DNA of 64,000 nucleotides. It comes from Cryptomeria japonica (taxonomy: Eukaryota; Streptophyta; Pinopsida; Cupressales; Cupressaceae). Shown one piece after another: positions 1 to 11,872 of this stretch. The stretch is from assembly GCF_030272615.1 (NCBI RefSeq), contig NC_081415.1, forward strand, positions 604,147,644 through 604,211,643. Reading direction: 5' to 3'. How positions within the stretch are numbered: the first letter of the stretch is position 1; each line of letters begins with the position of its first letter. A program made the position numbers and the translations under genes. The notes below the pieces were generated by a model, which saw only the letters and a program-made list of their open reading frames with translations, was not told the origin of the DNA and ran no database searches.

Positions 1-606
1 TACAGCTGCACATGGTACACTGTTTTCTCTTACCGATTGAAAGAAACAATAACTGATGACTCTAATTGCAAACTTTAGCTCTGCATCTATAACATTATTC
101 AATTTAAGACCTTTGCAATCAGACTCAACTCCGGTTAAAATTAATTCCTTCTGTGAAATCATTTTCTATGCTTGGGCATGGTCGTATATAGGGTATCCGG
201 TTATTATGTGAATGATCTCCTTGGTGATTTTGAACAGTTGCTCCTCTAACCACATAAAGTCATCATGAACTCTGCTCAAAACAAATTTAACCCATAGGGG
301 TTTGAAAACTCGAGGGTAGGTTAGGGCTTCAGTCAATCCCTTGACTTTGATATGCTCATACTTGCTATCTAAGATTCCATCGGTGCATAACTCATGATAC
401 ATGTCCTTGATCTCGGTATGACCTAGCTCTTCAACTTGAAACTTAGTGTAGAATCTGACATCTTCAACCAATAGAACCCTATCCAAAATAAGAGAAAATG
501 CAGTTTTCTCATCAGGTTCAGATGCAACTTTGGGAGGTAAGGTATACTTCAGTGAGGGCTTCTTAGTAGTCTCAATTACAATAGCTTTCTCTAACTTAGG
601 AGCCAT
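1..606 (-). pseudogene. Element E second reading frame (ORF2), N-terminal part, runs off window
   Basis: This is the start of the second protein of the pol-less element E; the rest lies beyond the left edge. The start Met at 606 begins MAPKLEKAIVIETTKK. The reading is open to a stop at 166, then stays open in the same frame to position 1, so one nonsense codon breaks it. Residues around 45-135 align by eye with the ORF2 proteins of elements B, A and C: compare VEDVRFYTKFQVEELGHTEI here with YAEDPRIYIHCHIEELGDDEI in B (shared pattern: EDxRxYxxxxxEELGxxEI, then the LSRVHxxF...IxKE segment). It follows the zinc-knuckle Gag of E on the same strand. Function is unknown. The shared pattern is seen; one common ORF2 family is inferred. 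Confidence 0.6.
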
Positions 607-1249
607 TTCAAACTTGGATTTCTACTAACGAAAGAGCTTAGGGTTTTAACTAGCCAAAAAATGCTTTCGACTTAGTAAATATAATGCAGATGTTCACAAC
701 TGATATTGACTGGTTAACTGGCTTAAAAATGCATTTGAGATTGTTGTATAAATACCTTGAAATTCTCTCAAGAGATGTTTGATCACCTTTGAATCGCTTA
801 GCTCTGCTCTTTGATAACTGGTAAGTGTGAAATAACTGTGCGAAGAACTTTAAGTACACATTTTACCTTATCGAGCTTTGTGCAGTTAGGTAAGAAAACA
901 TTAAATGCACTCAGTTCCACTAAACTGATTAACTTCCTTTTATGATTGTACCGACTAGATAGGCTTCCCGCACTTACCGACTTCTCTGGTACTCCAAAAG
1001 ACTAGATAGAATTTCAAACTTGCTAATTCATCTTAGCTATGTAGATTTTGAAATTAAGTATATGATAAAATAGGAACTGTTAAGATCTAACCTTGAGAGA
1101 ATGCAGTCCCTTCATACCTTTACTGATTAATTCAAAGTAGATGCACCTAACACGGTAGGTAAGGTGCTTTCTTCATTTTTTGACTCAATTTCCTTCTTTT
1201 TCCAGATTTTCTATAGTTTGATTTTTATCTCTTCAATATCTCCTCTAGG

Positions 1250-1704
1250 TTGATCTCTGCAATCTTTATCCAAGTTTCCAACTTTATGACAATGAAAGCA
1301 TGTCATTCTAGGATTTCTCCATGATCTTTAGTTGTTCATTCCAAACCTTATCATGCAGTTGCAACTTATATGTCCATATCTTCCACAACATTCACACCAT
1401 ATTCTTGTATTATAATCCCATGGTACTACAGTATATTGTTGGTTAAGATCTATGTTAGTTCGGTAGCTTCTAGTATTTGCTCAGTGTGAAGACCTCATAT
1501 AGTTTTTCTATTTAAACCAACACTTCTCGATATTGTGACCATATCTTTTGCAGTTTTTACAAAACCCCTTGAATTTTGCCTTCTGAAAATTGCTAGTAGA
1601 CTTTGTCCTACATTGTTTAGATGTGTGACCATACTTATTGCAATTGTAACAATAACCATCAGACCTAGTGACATTCGGTTGCTTACCTTTTCTGATTTGG
1701 CACA
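1250..1704 (-). pseudogene. Element E Gag-like protein, C-terminal zinc-knuckle part
   Basis: This is the distal part of the E Gag-like gene, separated from its N-terminal part by the insertion at 1705-5452. On the minus strand it reads CYNCNKYGHTSKQC, CKNCKRYGHNIEKC and CECCGRYGHISCNC, then a decayed fourth motif CFHCHKVGNLDKDC in which the zinc-binding His is Asn. Joined across the insertion, a further upstream knuckle (CNYYGKQGHTANMC, second Cys replaced by Tyr) makes five in all. Retroviral-type knuckles bind RNA in Gag proteins. Stops and possibly a shift lie between the third and fourth motifs. Knuckle identity is certain from the sequence; assignment to E follows from collinearity. Confidence 0.7.
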
Positions 1705-4700
1705 TGTGAGGCCTCACCTCGACTCAGTCTGACATTCAGTGGATTTTATATTTAGACTATTATGGATACTTTATTTTGATGCATTTTGAGACTTAGAACT
1801 TATATGATTTTAGGTTTTGGATAACATTGCTATGATTTGATGATTTTACTTATATGCCTTATGAGATAGAACACTACATGATTGTTAGATAAGATGATAT
1901 TGCAATGATAGATGTCATTATCGAATTTGCAGGACTTTACTCTGAATATTGAACTATGATGTATGGTTAAGTTTATGTGAATTGGGATGAAATTGCTTAT
2001 GAGAATTTGCTTGATAAAAGATGTATTTAATCTGTGCAGATGAAAATTTTATGCAAGTGATGATGTGTATTGTTATATTATTGAATTATATTATATATGG
2101 ATATTTGGAAGTACTAATGTGTTAATTGAGATGCGCAGGATATTTACCATGTGACCATGGAAAAATTACGGAGAACCAAACCTAGACTTATGTATGTTCG
2201 TAAGCCAGGGTTTGTCTATTTGGAGAGACAACACCCCGTTTGTGTTGTATTTTATTCATAACAGTATATGCTGCATGAGTGTTAAGTGTTATTTAAATTT
2301 AATGTGTAAAAACCACAAGAGACAATTCCATATTTTAATTTGTAAAAGTGTTTTATTTGTGTCACTTGACACATGTGTGGATTTAAATTTAAATGTTTTA
2401 TTTTTGTCTCTTGGTGGGAAAGTGTTTAGCTATAGTTTTTTCTTAAATAATATAGTGTGTTGTCATTAATACTTTGGGAATATGATCTTTGGAGTGGTCA
2501 ACATATGTTTGACCCGAAAATAAACTTCGGAGGGGTTTAAAATGGGTTAAATGAACACCTAGGGGTAGTTTAATAGGGTTTCCTAAAGCCCATAAGGTAT
2601 ACCTAGGGGTTAGGGGTAATTATAGGCAAGTTTCTACTTTTTAATGATCTTTTTAACGCTTTAAAAATTGGCTTTTTGAGTTGTGCGAAAATTGAAAATT
2701 AGAAGTTTTAATCTAGTTGAGATTTTTCCTTTTGGAATGAGAGTCTTTTTGCATTCTACTTTTCTTTCCTTTTTGATTTTTAGAAACTTGTGAGAACTTA
2801 GAGAATGAGCTTCTTAAGCAAGATTTTTGGGAATTGGAGGGTAATCACCCACTCTCCATTTTTGGAGACAAAGAAAATTTTAAATAGGATAGAAAAGATT
2901 TGGATAAAAAAAAATTGGCTAAGGGTAGTAGAAGAAGATTCGTGGATTGGGCAGCTCTTCCTCAAATATCATCATACCTTTGGGTAGATTAAGGTTGGCT
3001 TCATTATTCATTAAATGTCTTCTTTCTTGCATATGTCTAGAAGTATGTTGGTGTAAGAAATCTGTGTTCTTGAATGTTTTTTTTGAATTCCATTTGGTAT
3101 TTTTGCATTATGATTTGTTTGTGTTTTGGGAGTTTTCTCAAGACCTCTTACTCTTGGGAGAGAAGAGGATCTTGTGGGTGGTAGTAGTGACAACCCTCGA
3201 GTGAGAGACTCTCTTTTGAGAGTGATCACAAGGGATCTTTGTGTGACCCTTGCTACATGGCCTATTTGTGCAATGGGGGTCATAAGGAGGGATATAAGGC
3301 TAGAATGCCTTTGGGGGGCATAAGGAATATGGGGTTGAGATTCTTGATATATTTATTGTGCCATGAGGTGGCTACTTATTTTTCCATACTTGCAGTTCTC
3401 CTCAGGGTATTGGTCCACTACCACCCTTGAAAAGTTCATCACCAAAGTGTGGTGCTGTGAAGCCAAGTTGGGAGTGTGTCTGAAAATCTATATGTATTAT
3501 TGCTTTCTATGTGTTTGCCTGTTTGTTACCCATCTAGGAAATTGGTTCTCCGAGCTCGGGGGTGGCTACCAGTTAGCCTAGGCTAGGAGGTGAGCACTCC
3601 GTGGTCATTTTGTGATTTATTATGCAGGAAAGTCAGGGGAAGAGAATAGGAAAAGTGGAAAGATGCAGAAGATTATTGTTGGAGATACTTAAATCCATTT
3701 GCAGTTATTTGTTTAAATTAGATAGTAGAAAAATTCCCTCATTCGTGGAATGAGAGGCAAGTTGTAATTTTGAAAAAAAAAAGACATGAGATTTAGTATT
3801 GTAGTTAAATAAGGAAACATCTTGTGATTATGCAGAATATTGAAAAGCCAGATATGCTTCTATTTTCTACTTTGAAAAGAAAAGGATTGCTTTGATTTGC
3901 ATGCAAAAGTTCTTTTTTTTGAAATATGAAAGAAAATCAGCTTTTTAATTAATTCTACCTTCATTCTACTTACAAGAAAATATGGGTAGTAGTTATTGTT
4001 AATATTTTAACGAATATATGCTTGTTTTTTCAAAGGTGAATAATGAGTTTATTTCTCTATATTAAGATCTAAGTTTCTTTTTGGATCCTAGAAAATAATA
4101 GTAACAAGAATGAAATTTCACAATTAAGTTTAAGAATAAAATCAAAGCATTCATCTCTTCTTATTTCTTAATTTGAATTTATTAAACTTTAGATTATTTC
4201 TTTTAGTTGCTATGAAGTTATTAAATCCTATGGTTATTTAATTGCAAGATTTAAACCTATTACTTTGCTGTTATCTTAATAAATTTATTCATCTTAGGCA
4301 CCAACATATCATAAATGTTTGCTTTGATAAGACTCGGAAAAGAAAATAAATCAGAATGTTAAATACATGGAAATTTCTTCTAAATCCCTACATTCATAAA
4401 ACAAATGAAAAAGAAGAGCCTAAGTTTATTTACAAAATATATATATATATTTATTTATTAATTAGCATTATGAAGTTTCTTATTTATTTTGTGCCCTTTA
4501 TAAAAAAATTTGCATTTTAAAATTAGCTCTAAGAATTATATATATATATATATATATACGCCTCCCACTATGTGGCCACACAGTGGCGCGGCGCCCAGCG
4601 CCACCACTGTGTGGATACACAGTGGGTGGCGCCTAGCACTCCACTGTGTCTCCACACAGTGGGCGGCGCTTGGTCCGCCTCCCCACTCGACCCGCCGTAC

Positions 4701-5452
4701 ATTTTGAATGCCGTCGACCCTGCATAAAATCCAAAGCGGCCATGGTCATTCGGCCCTGTGAGTTATGGTATAAAAAAAAAATATTAAACCCTAGCCCAGG
4801 TAGGGCTAGGGTAAGTAAGTAAAATAACATGTTAAATTTAAATTAGATTAGATGCCTTTTTATATATATAAAAAAAAGAAATCCGTAATTAGGGTTGGAA
4901 AAATATTGACTATTATATTTGGAGGTTATTATTTTTAAAGAATTAATATAAATATATATATATATATATATATACTGGTTGTATTTTTGAAGTAAATATT
5001 TAATTACTTTCGTATGATTACTAATAGGAGGTAAAAGAAAGAGAAATATACAATTTTAAGAATAAAGCCTAGTCTTATAATTTCAAATGTATTTAATGTG
5101 ATAAATGCTTAATTTTGCCCTAGTTAAATTAATTAGAGCATTAAAATTTAAAAATAGATGTTTAGACTATATAGTCATATTGGAGATTGAATTAATTTTC
5201 CTCTCCTATTTTCTTTAACGTGATTGATTTAATAAAATTTAATGACTAGGTATCTCGTGGAGACAAAATTAGACCAGTCAAATTTTCGCAAATATAATTA
5301 AACAATAATCGATGCTTGGTTCATTTCAGAATTAGCTCGAATATAGTTATGGCAAATTCAATAACGCTTGTCATGTGAGCGAACTTGTTAATTAATTAGT
5401 ATTTAAAAAAAAAAAAATCATTCCGTTTTTGCCCTAAATTTTGGGCATGACA
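1705..5452 (-). mobile_element. Probable solo LTR (3.7 kb) inserted in the Gag gene of element E
   Basis: A non-coding block interrupts a reading frame that becomes continuous across it (…HTANMC from 5453 upward joins QIRKGKQ from 1704 downward). Its ends are TGTGAGGCCT and GGGCATGACA, imperfect inverted termini with TG/CA ends. The flanks are gcaca (1700-1704) and acaca (5453-5457), a 4-of-5 target duplication. Read on the minus strand it starts TGTCATGCCC, similar to the usual start of plant chromovirus LTRs. No long reading frame, internal LTR pair, primer site or polypurine tract was seen, so a solo LTR from LTR-LTR recombination is the best reading. It contains two (TA)n runs near 4543-4558 and 4952-4974 and a GC-rich hairpin cluster. 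Confidence 0.6.
4565..4662. repeat. Three 22-bp palindromes spaced about 38 bp
   Basis: Three near-perfect hairpin-forming palindromes occur in a row: 4565-4586, 4604-4625 and 4641-4662. Each has the arms CCACTGTGT and ACACAGTGG around a 4-base centre; the first has one arm mismatch (CCACTATGT). The spacers are GC-rich (CGCGGCGCCC type), in sharp contrast with the AT-rich surroundings. They lie inside the 3.7-kb LTR. They could be regulatory protein sites or an expanded unstable motif; the sequence does not decide. Confidence 0.8.
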
Positions 5453-6235
5453 ACACATGTTGGCAGTATGTCCTTGTTTTCCATAGTAGTTGCAAATATG
5501 CTTCTTTCCTTTGATATTCTCCTTGTTTCTAGCTAGCTTTGATGATTCCCCTCTCTCGGTGATGTTGATCCCTTTCTCGACAGAGTTTTTTTCTTTCTAA
5601 TCGAGTCCTGCATCTTTGTTGGTTCTTCTTATATTGAGTTGCTCATCTAACATCCTTGATACTTCATAACTTTTCTTCAGTGTTTCTTTTGATTTCTTCT
5701 CTGCTACAAGTTCATTGGTCAATCTTGATAATTCAAGTTTCAATGCTTGATTCTCATTTTCTTTTAGATTTGCTTCATGATGTGCATAACCCAATTGATC
5801 AGAAAGATTATGTTGAATTCCAGTCATTCTTGTGATTTCATCATTCTTTTCAAACACCAATGCTTCTAGCTATTGTTTTTCCCTTTCCATGTCTCTTATG
5901 TTATCCTCGGTTGTTCTTAATGCATCAATATTTTCAGTCAACTATGTGCTAAAATGCTCATGTTCTCTTTTCATTGCTTTCAGCTGTTCAATCAGTGCTT
6001 TGTTCTTTTCTTTCAGTTCTCCAATCATTTCTTCAATCTCTTCTGATATACTGTTCTTAGATGTTGTCTCAATTTGTTCCACCAACTCTTGTGAGTCTTG
6101 TAAATCATCAGACAACCTTCTTCTGACTTTCAATGATCTTTGCATTTGTCTCTACATATCTGCAATCACTTGATTAGCACGATCGAATTCTTCTTGAAGA
6201 TTCATAATTCTTTGAGATTGTTTGTAGCCTTCCAT
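5453..6235 (-). pseudogene. Element E Gag-like protein, N-terminal coiled-coil part
   Basis: The start Met at 6235 (MEGYKQSQRIMNLQEEFDRA) lies about 50 bp after the primer site, as in sibling elements A, B and C. The product is a long, charged, Leu- and Glu-rich helical stretch with heptad character (for example EEIEEMIGELKEKNKALIEQ), followed by CNYYGKQGHTANMC near 5453-5500. Several in-frame stops break it, including a TAG shortly after IADM near 6150 and one near 5940. The frame then continues past the 1705-5452 insertion. Inferred role: virion-like particle protein with coiled-coil assembly and RNA-binding knuckles. No capsid family could be recognised from the sequence alone. Confidence 0.65.
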
Positions 6236-6283
6236 TGATAAGATCTTTCTCTTTAGGCTGTTAAACCCTTTTCCAAGATTGAA

Positions 6284-6297
6284 GCTCTGATACCAAT
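6284..6297 (-). other. Primer binding site of element E
   Basis: The minus strand reads TTGGTATCAGAGC directly after the LTR end. This is the classic plant initiator-Met tRNA primer complement used by most Ty1/copia elements. It fixes the orientation of E and the inner boundary of its LTR. Confidence 0.85.
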
Positions 6298-7472
6298 TGT
6301 TAGGTCCAACAATGAAAGCTAATGTACTGAGAGGGGAGGGGTGAATTAGTACTTCAAAACTTTTCTCCAGAAACAATCTTACTGATAAACATAAATTGTA
6401 AACTGCTGATCTCATAATATAAAGCTAACACATAATTATAGAAATAACTTTCATACACATTTCACTCCATAACAAAAATATTTTGGTTACGTAGAAACTC
6501 TTTGTTACAGAGAAAAATTGCAGTGGGGATGGCACCCATAACTTCACTACTGCAATAATAAAGGTTGCTCAGTTAGAGCTACATGTTTAGCTATTTCTGA
6601 TAGTTTACCCTATTAGGAGTATCAAGATCTTTAGATCTACCTTGCTAAAGGATTTTTACAACACTTATACAAAATGTTGCACCTGGTTAAAGGCTTTACA
6701 ATTTATAGACTTTGTTAGAGTCTTTTACCCTGTTAAAGGTTTCTATTACAACTCATATGATTCAATAAAATCTTTACAAATATCTGCAACTTTACATTTG
6801 AAATGTTATAGAAGATTCTATGTGCTCAATATGAAATTACCTTGCTCATAGCATACCTCGATAATTGATAAATCAACTCGATAAACCCTTTTGTTTACTC
6901 TGTCCCTTAAACTATTCTCTGAAGACTTTCTCGATGACCTCCAAATATCTCTGTCAGTCATAGTAGTCACAACCTAATGTGTCCTCTTATGATTTTCCTT
7001 TTTAACTCTTCTATCACACATGTCTCTCTGTTTGATTCTCAAAATCATTTTGTATAAATAGATCTCTGGGATGGTGATCTGTTCATGCTTCGATCTTACA
7101 AACAAGATTCATCGAATGAATAAACAAGAAATTATTTCATTGGATAAACTTCTCAAAATCATACAAAATCTTGAAGTGCAATTTCCTATGTGATAACAGT
7201 TCCTTCTTCCTCGATTCTTATAACACATTTCCACATATCTGTCCAGGGTCATTGAATCTGGTAACATGTTTCTACTTGGTTCAGATTACTCAGTATACCT
7301 TCTTTGCTACTTGGTAGGCATAGAATGTTACTCAGTAGACAACTCGGTGTATACGTAACTCTGTGACTCCTTTCTTCTATAGCCGACTACTTTAGTGCTT
7401 ACTAACTAAATATTTTGGTAGTATTAACTGACTAGAGTATATAGGATTACATTGGACATAAAACTAATGACA
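6298..7472 (-). repeat. 5' LTR of element E
   Basis: About 1175 bp between the primer site and the interrupted copia integrase. Read on the minus strand it runs from TGTCATTAGTTTTATGTCC to GTTGGACCTAACA. Its inner end (tgttagg…ctgagaggggaggggtgaattagta on the plus strand) resembles the equivalent ends in elements A and B. The outer boundary is set where the copia integrase reading resumes at about 7473. The partner LTR lies outside the window, so LTR divergence cannot be measured. Confidence 0.7.
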
Positions 7473-7826
7473 ACTTAGTAAATAGTAACAATCACCTTGA
7501 AAGTTTCTAGTCCTTGTTGGACCACATAAGTCAATGTGAATCAAATCAAGCGCATCATTAGATTTATCATGTATGCTCTTACAAGAAGTTCTAACTTGCT
7601 TTCCCAATTGCCATTCCTTACATATCAGATTATGAGGCTTCATAATCTTAGGTATATCTCTAACTACCTTTGTTGAACTAATCTTAACAATACAATCAAA
7701 ATTAACATGACACAACCTTTTATACCATAACCAACTCTCATCAATATGAGAAATCAAACATGTCTTATTACCAGTATTCAAGTGAAAGATATTACCTCCA
7801 ATCTGAGTACTGGTTGCAATATCCAA
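7473..7826 (-). pseudogene. Copia F GAG-pre-integrase domain and start of integrase, truncated by E
   Basis: The reading contains the typical copia pre-integrase text (WYKRLCHVNFDCI…LICKEWQLGKQVRTSCK) followed by the first integrase core block LDLIHIDLCGPTRTRNFQGD, which holds the first catalytic Asp. It stops at about 7473 where the LTR of E begins; the rest of integrase, RT and RNase H should lie left of the window. Canonical copia elements have CxxC with Gly at the C…C.GK segment; here one Cys of the zinc motif is changed (KEWQLGK), so decay is visible. The order PR, INT is that of Ty1/copia. Confidence 0.85.
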
Positions 7827-7865
7827 ACCAATTTTGTTAATGATTTTGCATTTTCTATCTTTAAA

Positions 7866-8390
7866 CTAAAGTTGGAAACCCTTTTCCACCAATTGACCAA
7901 AACTTAAGATATTATGCTTTAAACCTTCTACATAATAAAAATTATCAGTATTATGCTTTCCATCTAGAGAAACAATACCTCTACCTTTGATCATACATGC
8001 TTTGTCATCTCTAAGTCTGAATTGACCACCATTGTATTCTTGCAGGAACAAAAAATTTCTTTTATCTCCAATCATATGATGTGAGCATCCACTATCAATA
8101 ACCCATTCATCCTTATCTTCAACTTTTGCTACCAGGGCCTTTTCTTCATTCATGATAGCCAGTTCTAGTTCATCTTCCTTTAAAGAATAGAACACCCATT
8201 CCTTTCCATTGTTGGATCCACTAGCAGAGTCTATTTCCAGTTCATCCTCAGAATCATCACTTACTCCTTCCTCATTGGCTATGTAAGTATTGTTTACTTT
8301 TCTTGAATCTATATCTATTCTGATTAGGCTTAAATTTTTTCTTAACTCTTTCTTCAAATCTTGCATTCCTTTCAAGACATCTAGATGCAA
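7866..8390 (-). pseudogene. Copia F protease region
   Basis: The motif DEWVIDSGCSHHMIGDK is the aspartic protease active site of plant copia elements (D-S-G). It is followed by the conserved block GLKHNILSFGQLVEKGFQL. Upstream is an acidic linker (SDDSEDELEIDSASGSN). It processes the Gag-Pol polyprotein in intact elements. The frame ends at 7866 and resumes at 7826 after a stop. The upstream Gag knuckle near 8370-8410 is frameshifted (CNKIGHFASRC recoverable only with a one-base slip), so no functional polyprotein can come from this copy. Confidence 0.85.
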
Positions 8391-9166
8391 AAATGACCAA
8401 TCTTATTACATGCAAAACATTTAAAAGGTGCTTTTCCTTCATACTTACTTCATATCGGTCCTTTAGGTACTCTTCTAGCAAATAAGGCTTCAAGTTGCTC
8501 AAATTCTTCATCTTATTTCCTAATATCTTCAAATTATTTTGTATATAAGGCTTTCCAATCACTTTTGCCAGTGGATGATGATGATGCATGAAAATCAAGT
8601 TTAGATTTTGCAGCTCTAGAAGGTACAAATTCTTCAAGCTGAAAAGCAAATAATTTCCCAATCAAAATGTCTATGTTAACTGATGTGTTTGCCATTGTTC
8701 TCAGCTCATTAATTGCAGTTGCCTTCATCTTGTAAGTCGGTGGAAGGGCTCTCAAGACTTTGGAAACTATTTCATCTTCACTCAAAGATCCTCCACAACA
8801 TTGAATTCCCATAACAATCTCATTTACTCTTTCCATAAATACAACATTTCTTTCATTATCTTCCATCTTCAAGTTTTTATACCTTACCTAATAACCATCA
8901 AGTTTAGAAATTTTGATAGTAGGATCACCTTCATTCAGAGTTTGCAATTTATCCCACATAACCTTTATCGATGATTTATCAGTCAATCCCATGATTTGTT
9001 GATCAGTATGTACACACAAGAGAGCTTCTCTAGCTCTGCAATAATTTTCAATATTCTTGTCGAGGTCTACAAGAGAAGGATTGCCATATGCTAGATCATA
9101 AGGTGTGTATCCTTTCTCAGTGATCTCCCAAATATCCTTGCCAAGACATTTAAGATGAGTCTCCAT
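8391..9166 (-). pseudogene. Copia F Gag (UBN2-type)
   Basis: Begins at Met 9166 (METHLKCLGKDIWEITEKGY), matching the start of plant copia Gag proteins with the W-x-I motif. The block IKVMWDKLQTLNEGD, then after a stop at about 8885 the block MERVNEIVMGIQCCGGSLSEDEIVSKVLRALPPTY, correspond to the central retrotransposon Gag region. A shift near 8534-8660 changes frame before the zinc knuckle. Gag forms the particle and packages RNA. Family assignment is secure; the element is non-functional. Confidence 0.85.
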
Positions 9167-9303
9167 TCAAATTTTCCATATCCCATAATTTGTTTCATCA
9201 AGCTTAGGGACTTCTCTTCTGAAAATAGTTGCCGGTGGGTTTCAAGTATTAGCTACCATAGGATCTAGCTCAAGAGCTTAAGCTTCTACAAAAGAGGACC
9301 AAA

Positions 9304-9317
9304 GATCTGATACCAAA
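9304..9317 (-). other. Primer binding site of copia F
   Basis: The minus strand reads TTTGGTATCAGATC next to the LTR end, a slightly diverged initiator-Met tRNA complement. The same site type is used by elements A, B, C and E. Confidence 0.8.
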
Positions 9318-10562
9318 TATTAAGATAACTGAAGAACAATTAAGAGGGGGGGATGAATTAGTTGTTAACAGATTATGTCAATCAAATCACTTTATAACCT
9401 TTAACCAGATCACATAACATTAACTATCAGAATAGGAGAAATAGATACCAGTAAACAATACAACTTAACAATAAAATAGATAATCAACACAATACAACCA
9501 TACCGCATAACACCATGATTTGTATGTGGAAAAATCAGAAAGGGAAAAACCATGATGGGAAGCCTAACCACAGTCGGATGATACTTCTGCATAAAGTATG
9601 TGATACAATGAGGGGCCTACACATGCAGGAAGGCACACTACCTAGAGCATATTGCTCATTACAAAAGAGTCTCACTAACTAGAGAGAGGTTATAACCACC
9701 TCAAGATAAATGGACAACAATCCCGAATAATGAACTTTCAGAGATAGCATCTACCATACCTAATTACAGTCTCGTTTAAGCTCAATACCAAAGGCCTTTG
9801 ACCTCTTCCTTAATCCCAATTTGATCACCTATGATCAACCAAATCTCCTTTGCATTTAATTCATTCCCCGACCTTGATACAGTATTTATAATGAGATCTT
9901 TCATCAATTTATACCAACCCTAAGGCCTAAACCAATTAGGTTGGCCACCTAAAAGATATTACAATAAGATCATTACATACATCCATATTATAATGATATA
10001 TCATGTCGGCTTAAGAACAAAATAATAATAACCAATCCATAAATCATCCTTGTAACATGTAGAGAACATATTAACATGATACCGGTCCATAACCTAGATA
10101 GGCACCAGACCTAATCTAGGTCCACCATGCCAAAGCAATGTCTTCAAATAGTTGAAGCATGGTCAGAGAACATCTTCAACATCCCGAATTCCATCTAGAA
10201 GCCACACCAACACCACTTATGCATTCAGTCAAGATTTCTCAGTGAAATCTTTGTTGGTTAAACCTTAAACCCATGTCGGTAAGGGTTTACAAGAGTGTGT
10301 GATAGCATCTGATTACCAAGTCAATACCAACTGACAAAAAAATACTCTAGAAGCATGTAACACATAAAATCAAACATACTCCATTGATCCAAACATGCTA
10401 GAAGTGTCCAACAGATAGTCTTTTTTGCTAGTAACACTAGATCTTCTACTGGTAACCAAAAGTTGTATGTTGGTAACAAAAACCTATCTACCGGTAACCA
10501 ACCATAACATCTAGTGTTGACATCAATGCAACACATAATCAATTCATCCATAATGCCAACAT
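9318..10562 (-). repeat. 5' LTR of copia F
   Basis: About 1245 bp. On the minus strand it begins TGTTGGCATTATGGATGA at 10562 and ends at the primer site; the terminal CA has decayed to TA. The inner end (plus strand: aattaagagggggggatgaattagtt) resembles those of elements A, B, C and E. A second, truncated copy lies at 22301-23400. To its right the gypsy integrase of G is cut directly, so F inserted into G. Confidence 0.8.
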
Positions 10563-11872
10563 GCTTTGGTTGGTTCATTGAGCACGTCCCCTTCTGAAGT
10601 TGTTAACTGATAGACACATGATCCATAGGCTGATAGGATGACAAAGGGACCCAACCAGTTCGATTCAAACCTCCCTTTCTTTTCTTGATCCTGTTGATTT
10701 CTTTGATTTTCCTTTAGCATGAGATCACTGACTTTGAAATCCCTCGCGATGACTTTGTGATTATAGCTTATGTACATTTGCTACTAGTATGCCTTGAGAT
10801 GGTCATAGGCATGTTGTCATTTTTCACCAAGAAGCTCTAGTTCATGCAACTTGTTTACTTGATATTCCTCATCTGGTATGAGCTTTTTTAAAGATACTCA
10901 GAGAGATGGGATTTCTACCTCAAGAGGTAGAATTACTTCTGATCCCTACACCAATGAATATGGTGTAGCCCCTATAGGTGTCTGAATACTAGTCCTGTGT
11001 GCCCAAAGTGCTGGATCGATTTGTACATGCCAATCATTACCTGCATCATTTACTATTTTCTTGAGCATTTTTAGGATTATTTTATTTTATGCTTTTTCTT
11101 GACCATTTCCTTATGGGTAGTATGGTGAGGAGAAGTGATGTTGGATTTTGAATCATTCACATAGCTCCTGTATGTCTAGATTTTTGAAAGGATGCCCATT
11201 GTCACTGATGATGGAACTAGGAATGCCATATCTATAAATGAGATAATTGAGAATAAAGGAGGCAATTTGTTTTCTAGTTATAATGGTCATTGGGATTGCT
11301 TCAATCCTCTTTGTGAAATACTCTGTTGCAATGATAATGAACTTATGTCCATTTGAAGAAGAAGGATGAACTTTCCCTACTAAATCAAGTCCCCATTGAT
11401 AGAAAGGACAAGATGTGGTGAACGATTGTAGCTCCTGTGTTGGTATATGGATAAGATTGTTGTGTATTTGGCATTTAGGACATTTCTTTGCAAATTGATA
11501 GGACTCTCCCTCCATTTTCGGCCAATAATATCCCATTCTCATAAGTTTCTTAGCAAGAGTAGGACCACTTGAATGTGTATAATAGATTCCCTTGTGAAGC
11601 TTGTGTAAGGAAGAGTCTGATTCGTTATGATCGAGGCATCGATGACGAGTACCATCTAGACCCTGATAGTAAAGTGTGTCAGTAGTTAAGGTATAGCAGG
11701 TGGCTTGCCGAATGAAACTGCATTTTTGGTTGTGAGATAGGTCAAGTGGAAGAGTATTGTTCTTAAGGTAATCATAGATTGTCTTGTATAGAGGTGAGTC
11801 AGAATCGGTTAGGGCATAGATGACTTGCGATGTGGAATTATCATAGGCTAGGGAAAATAATTGCTCTACCAA
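10563..11872 (-). pseudogene. Gypsy G integrase
   Basis: On the minus strand from 11872 the reading contains an H-H-C-C zinc domain (LHKGIYYTHSSGPTLAKKLM…CPKCQIH). The catalytic core follows with WGLDLVGKVHPSSSNGHKF (first Asp), an expected but decayed E region after 11153, and YGIPSSIISDNGHPF (second Asp, DNG). The C-terminal segment GRFESNWLGPFVILSAYGS at about 10650 is the usual DNA-binding tail after the core. Stops at 11153 and around 10780-11100 break it. Its 3' continuation and 3' LTR are displaced to the left of the window by the insertion of F at 10562. Confidence 0.85.

Noticed and set aside
2194-3581. Several open stretches of 60-90 codons on both strands
   Set aside because: They overlap each other on both strands, show no known motif and lie within the probable solo LTR.
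4543-4974. Centromere- or origin-like AT tracts
   Set aside because: These are two short (TA)n microsatellites inside an LTR with no further support.
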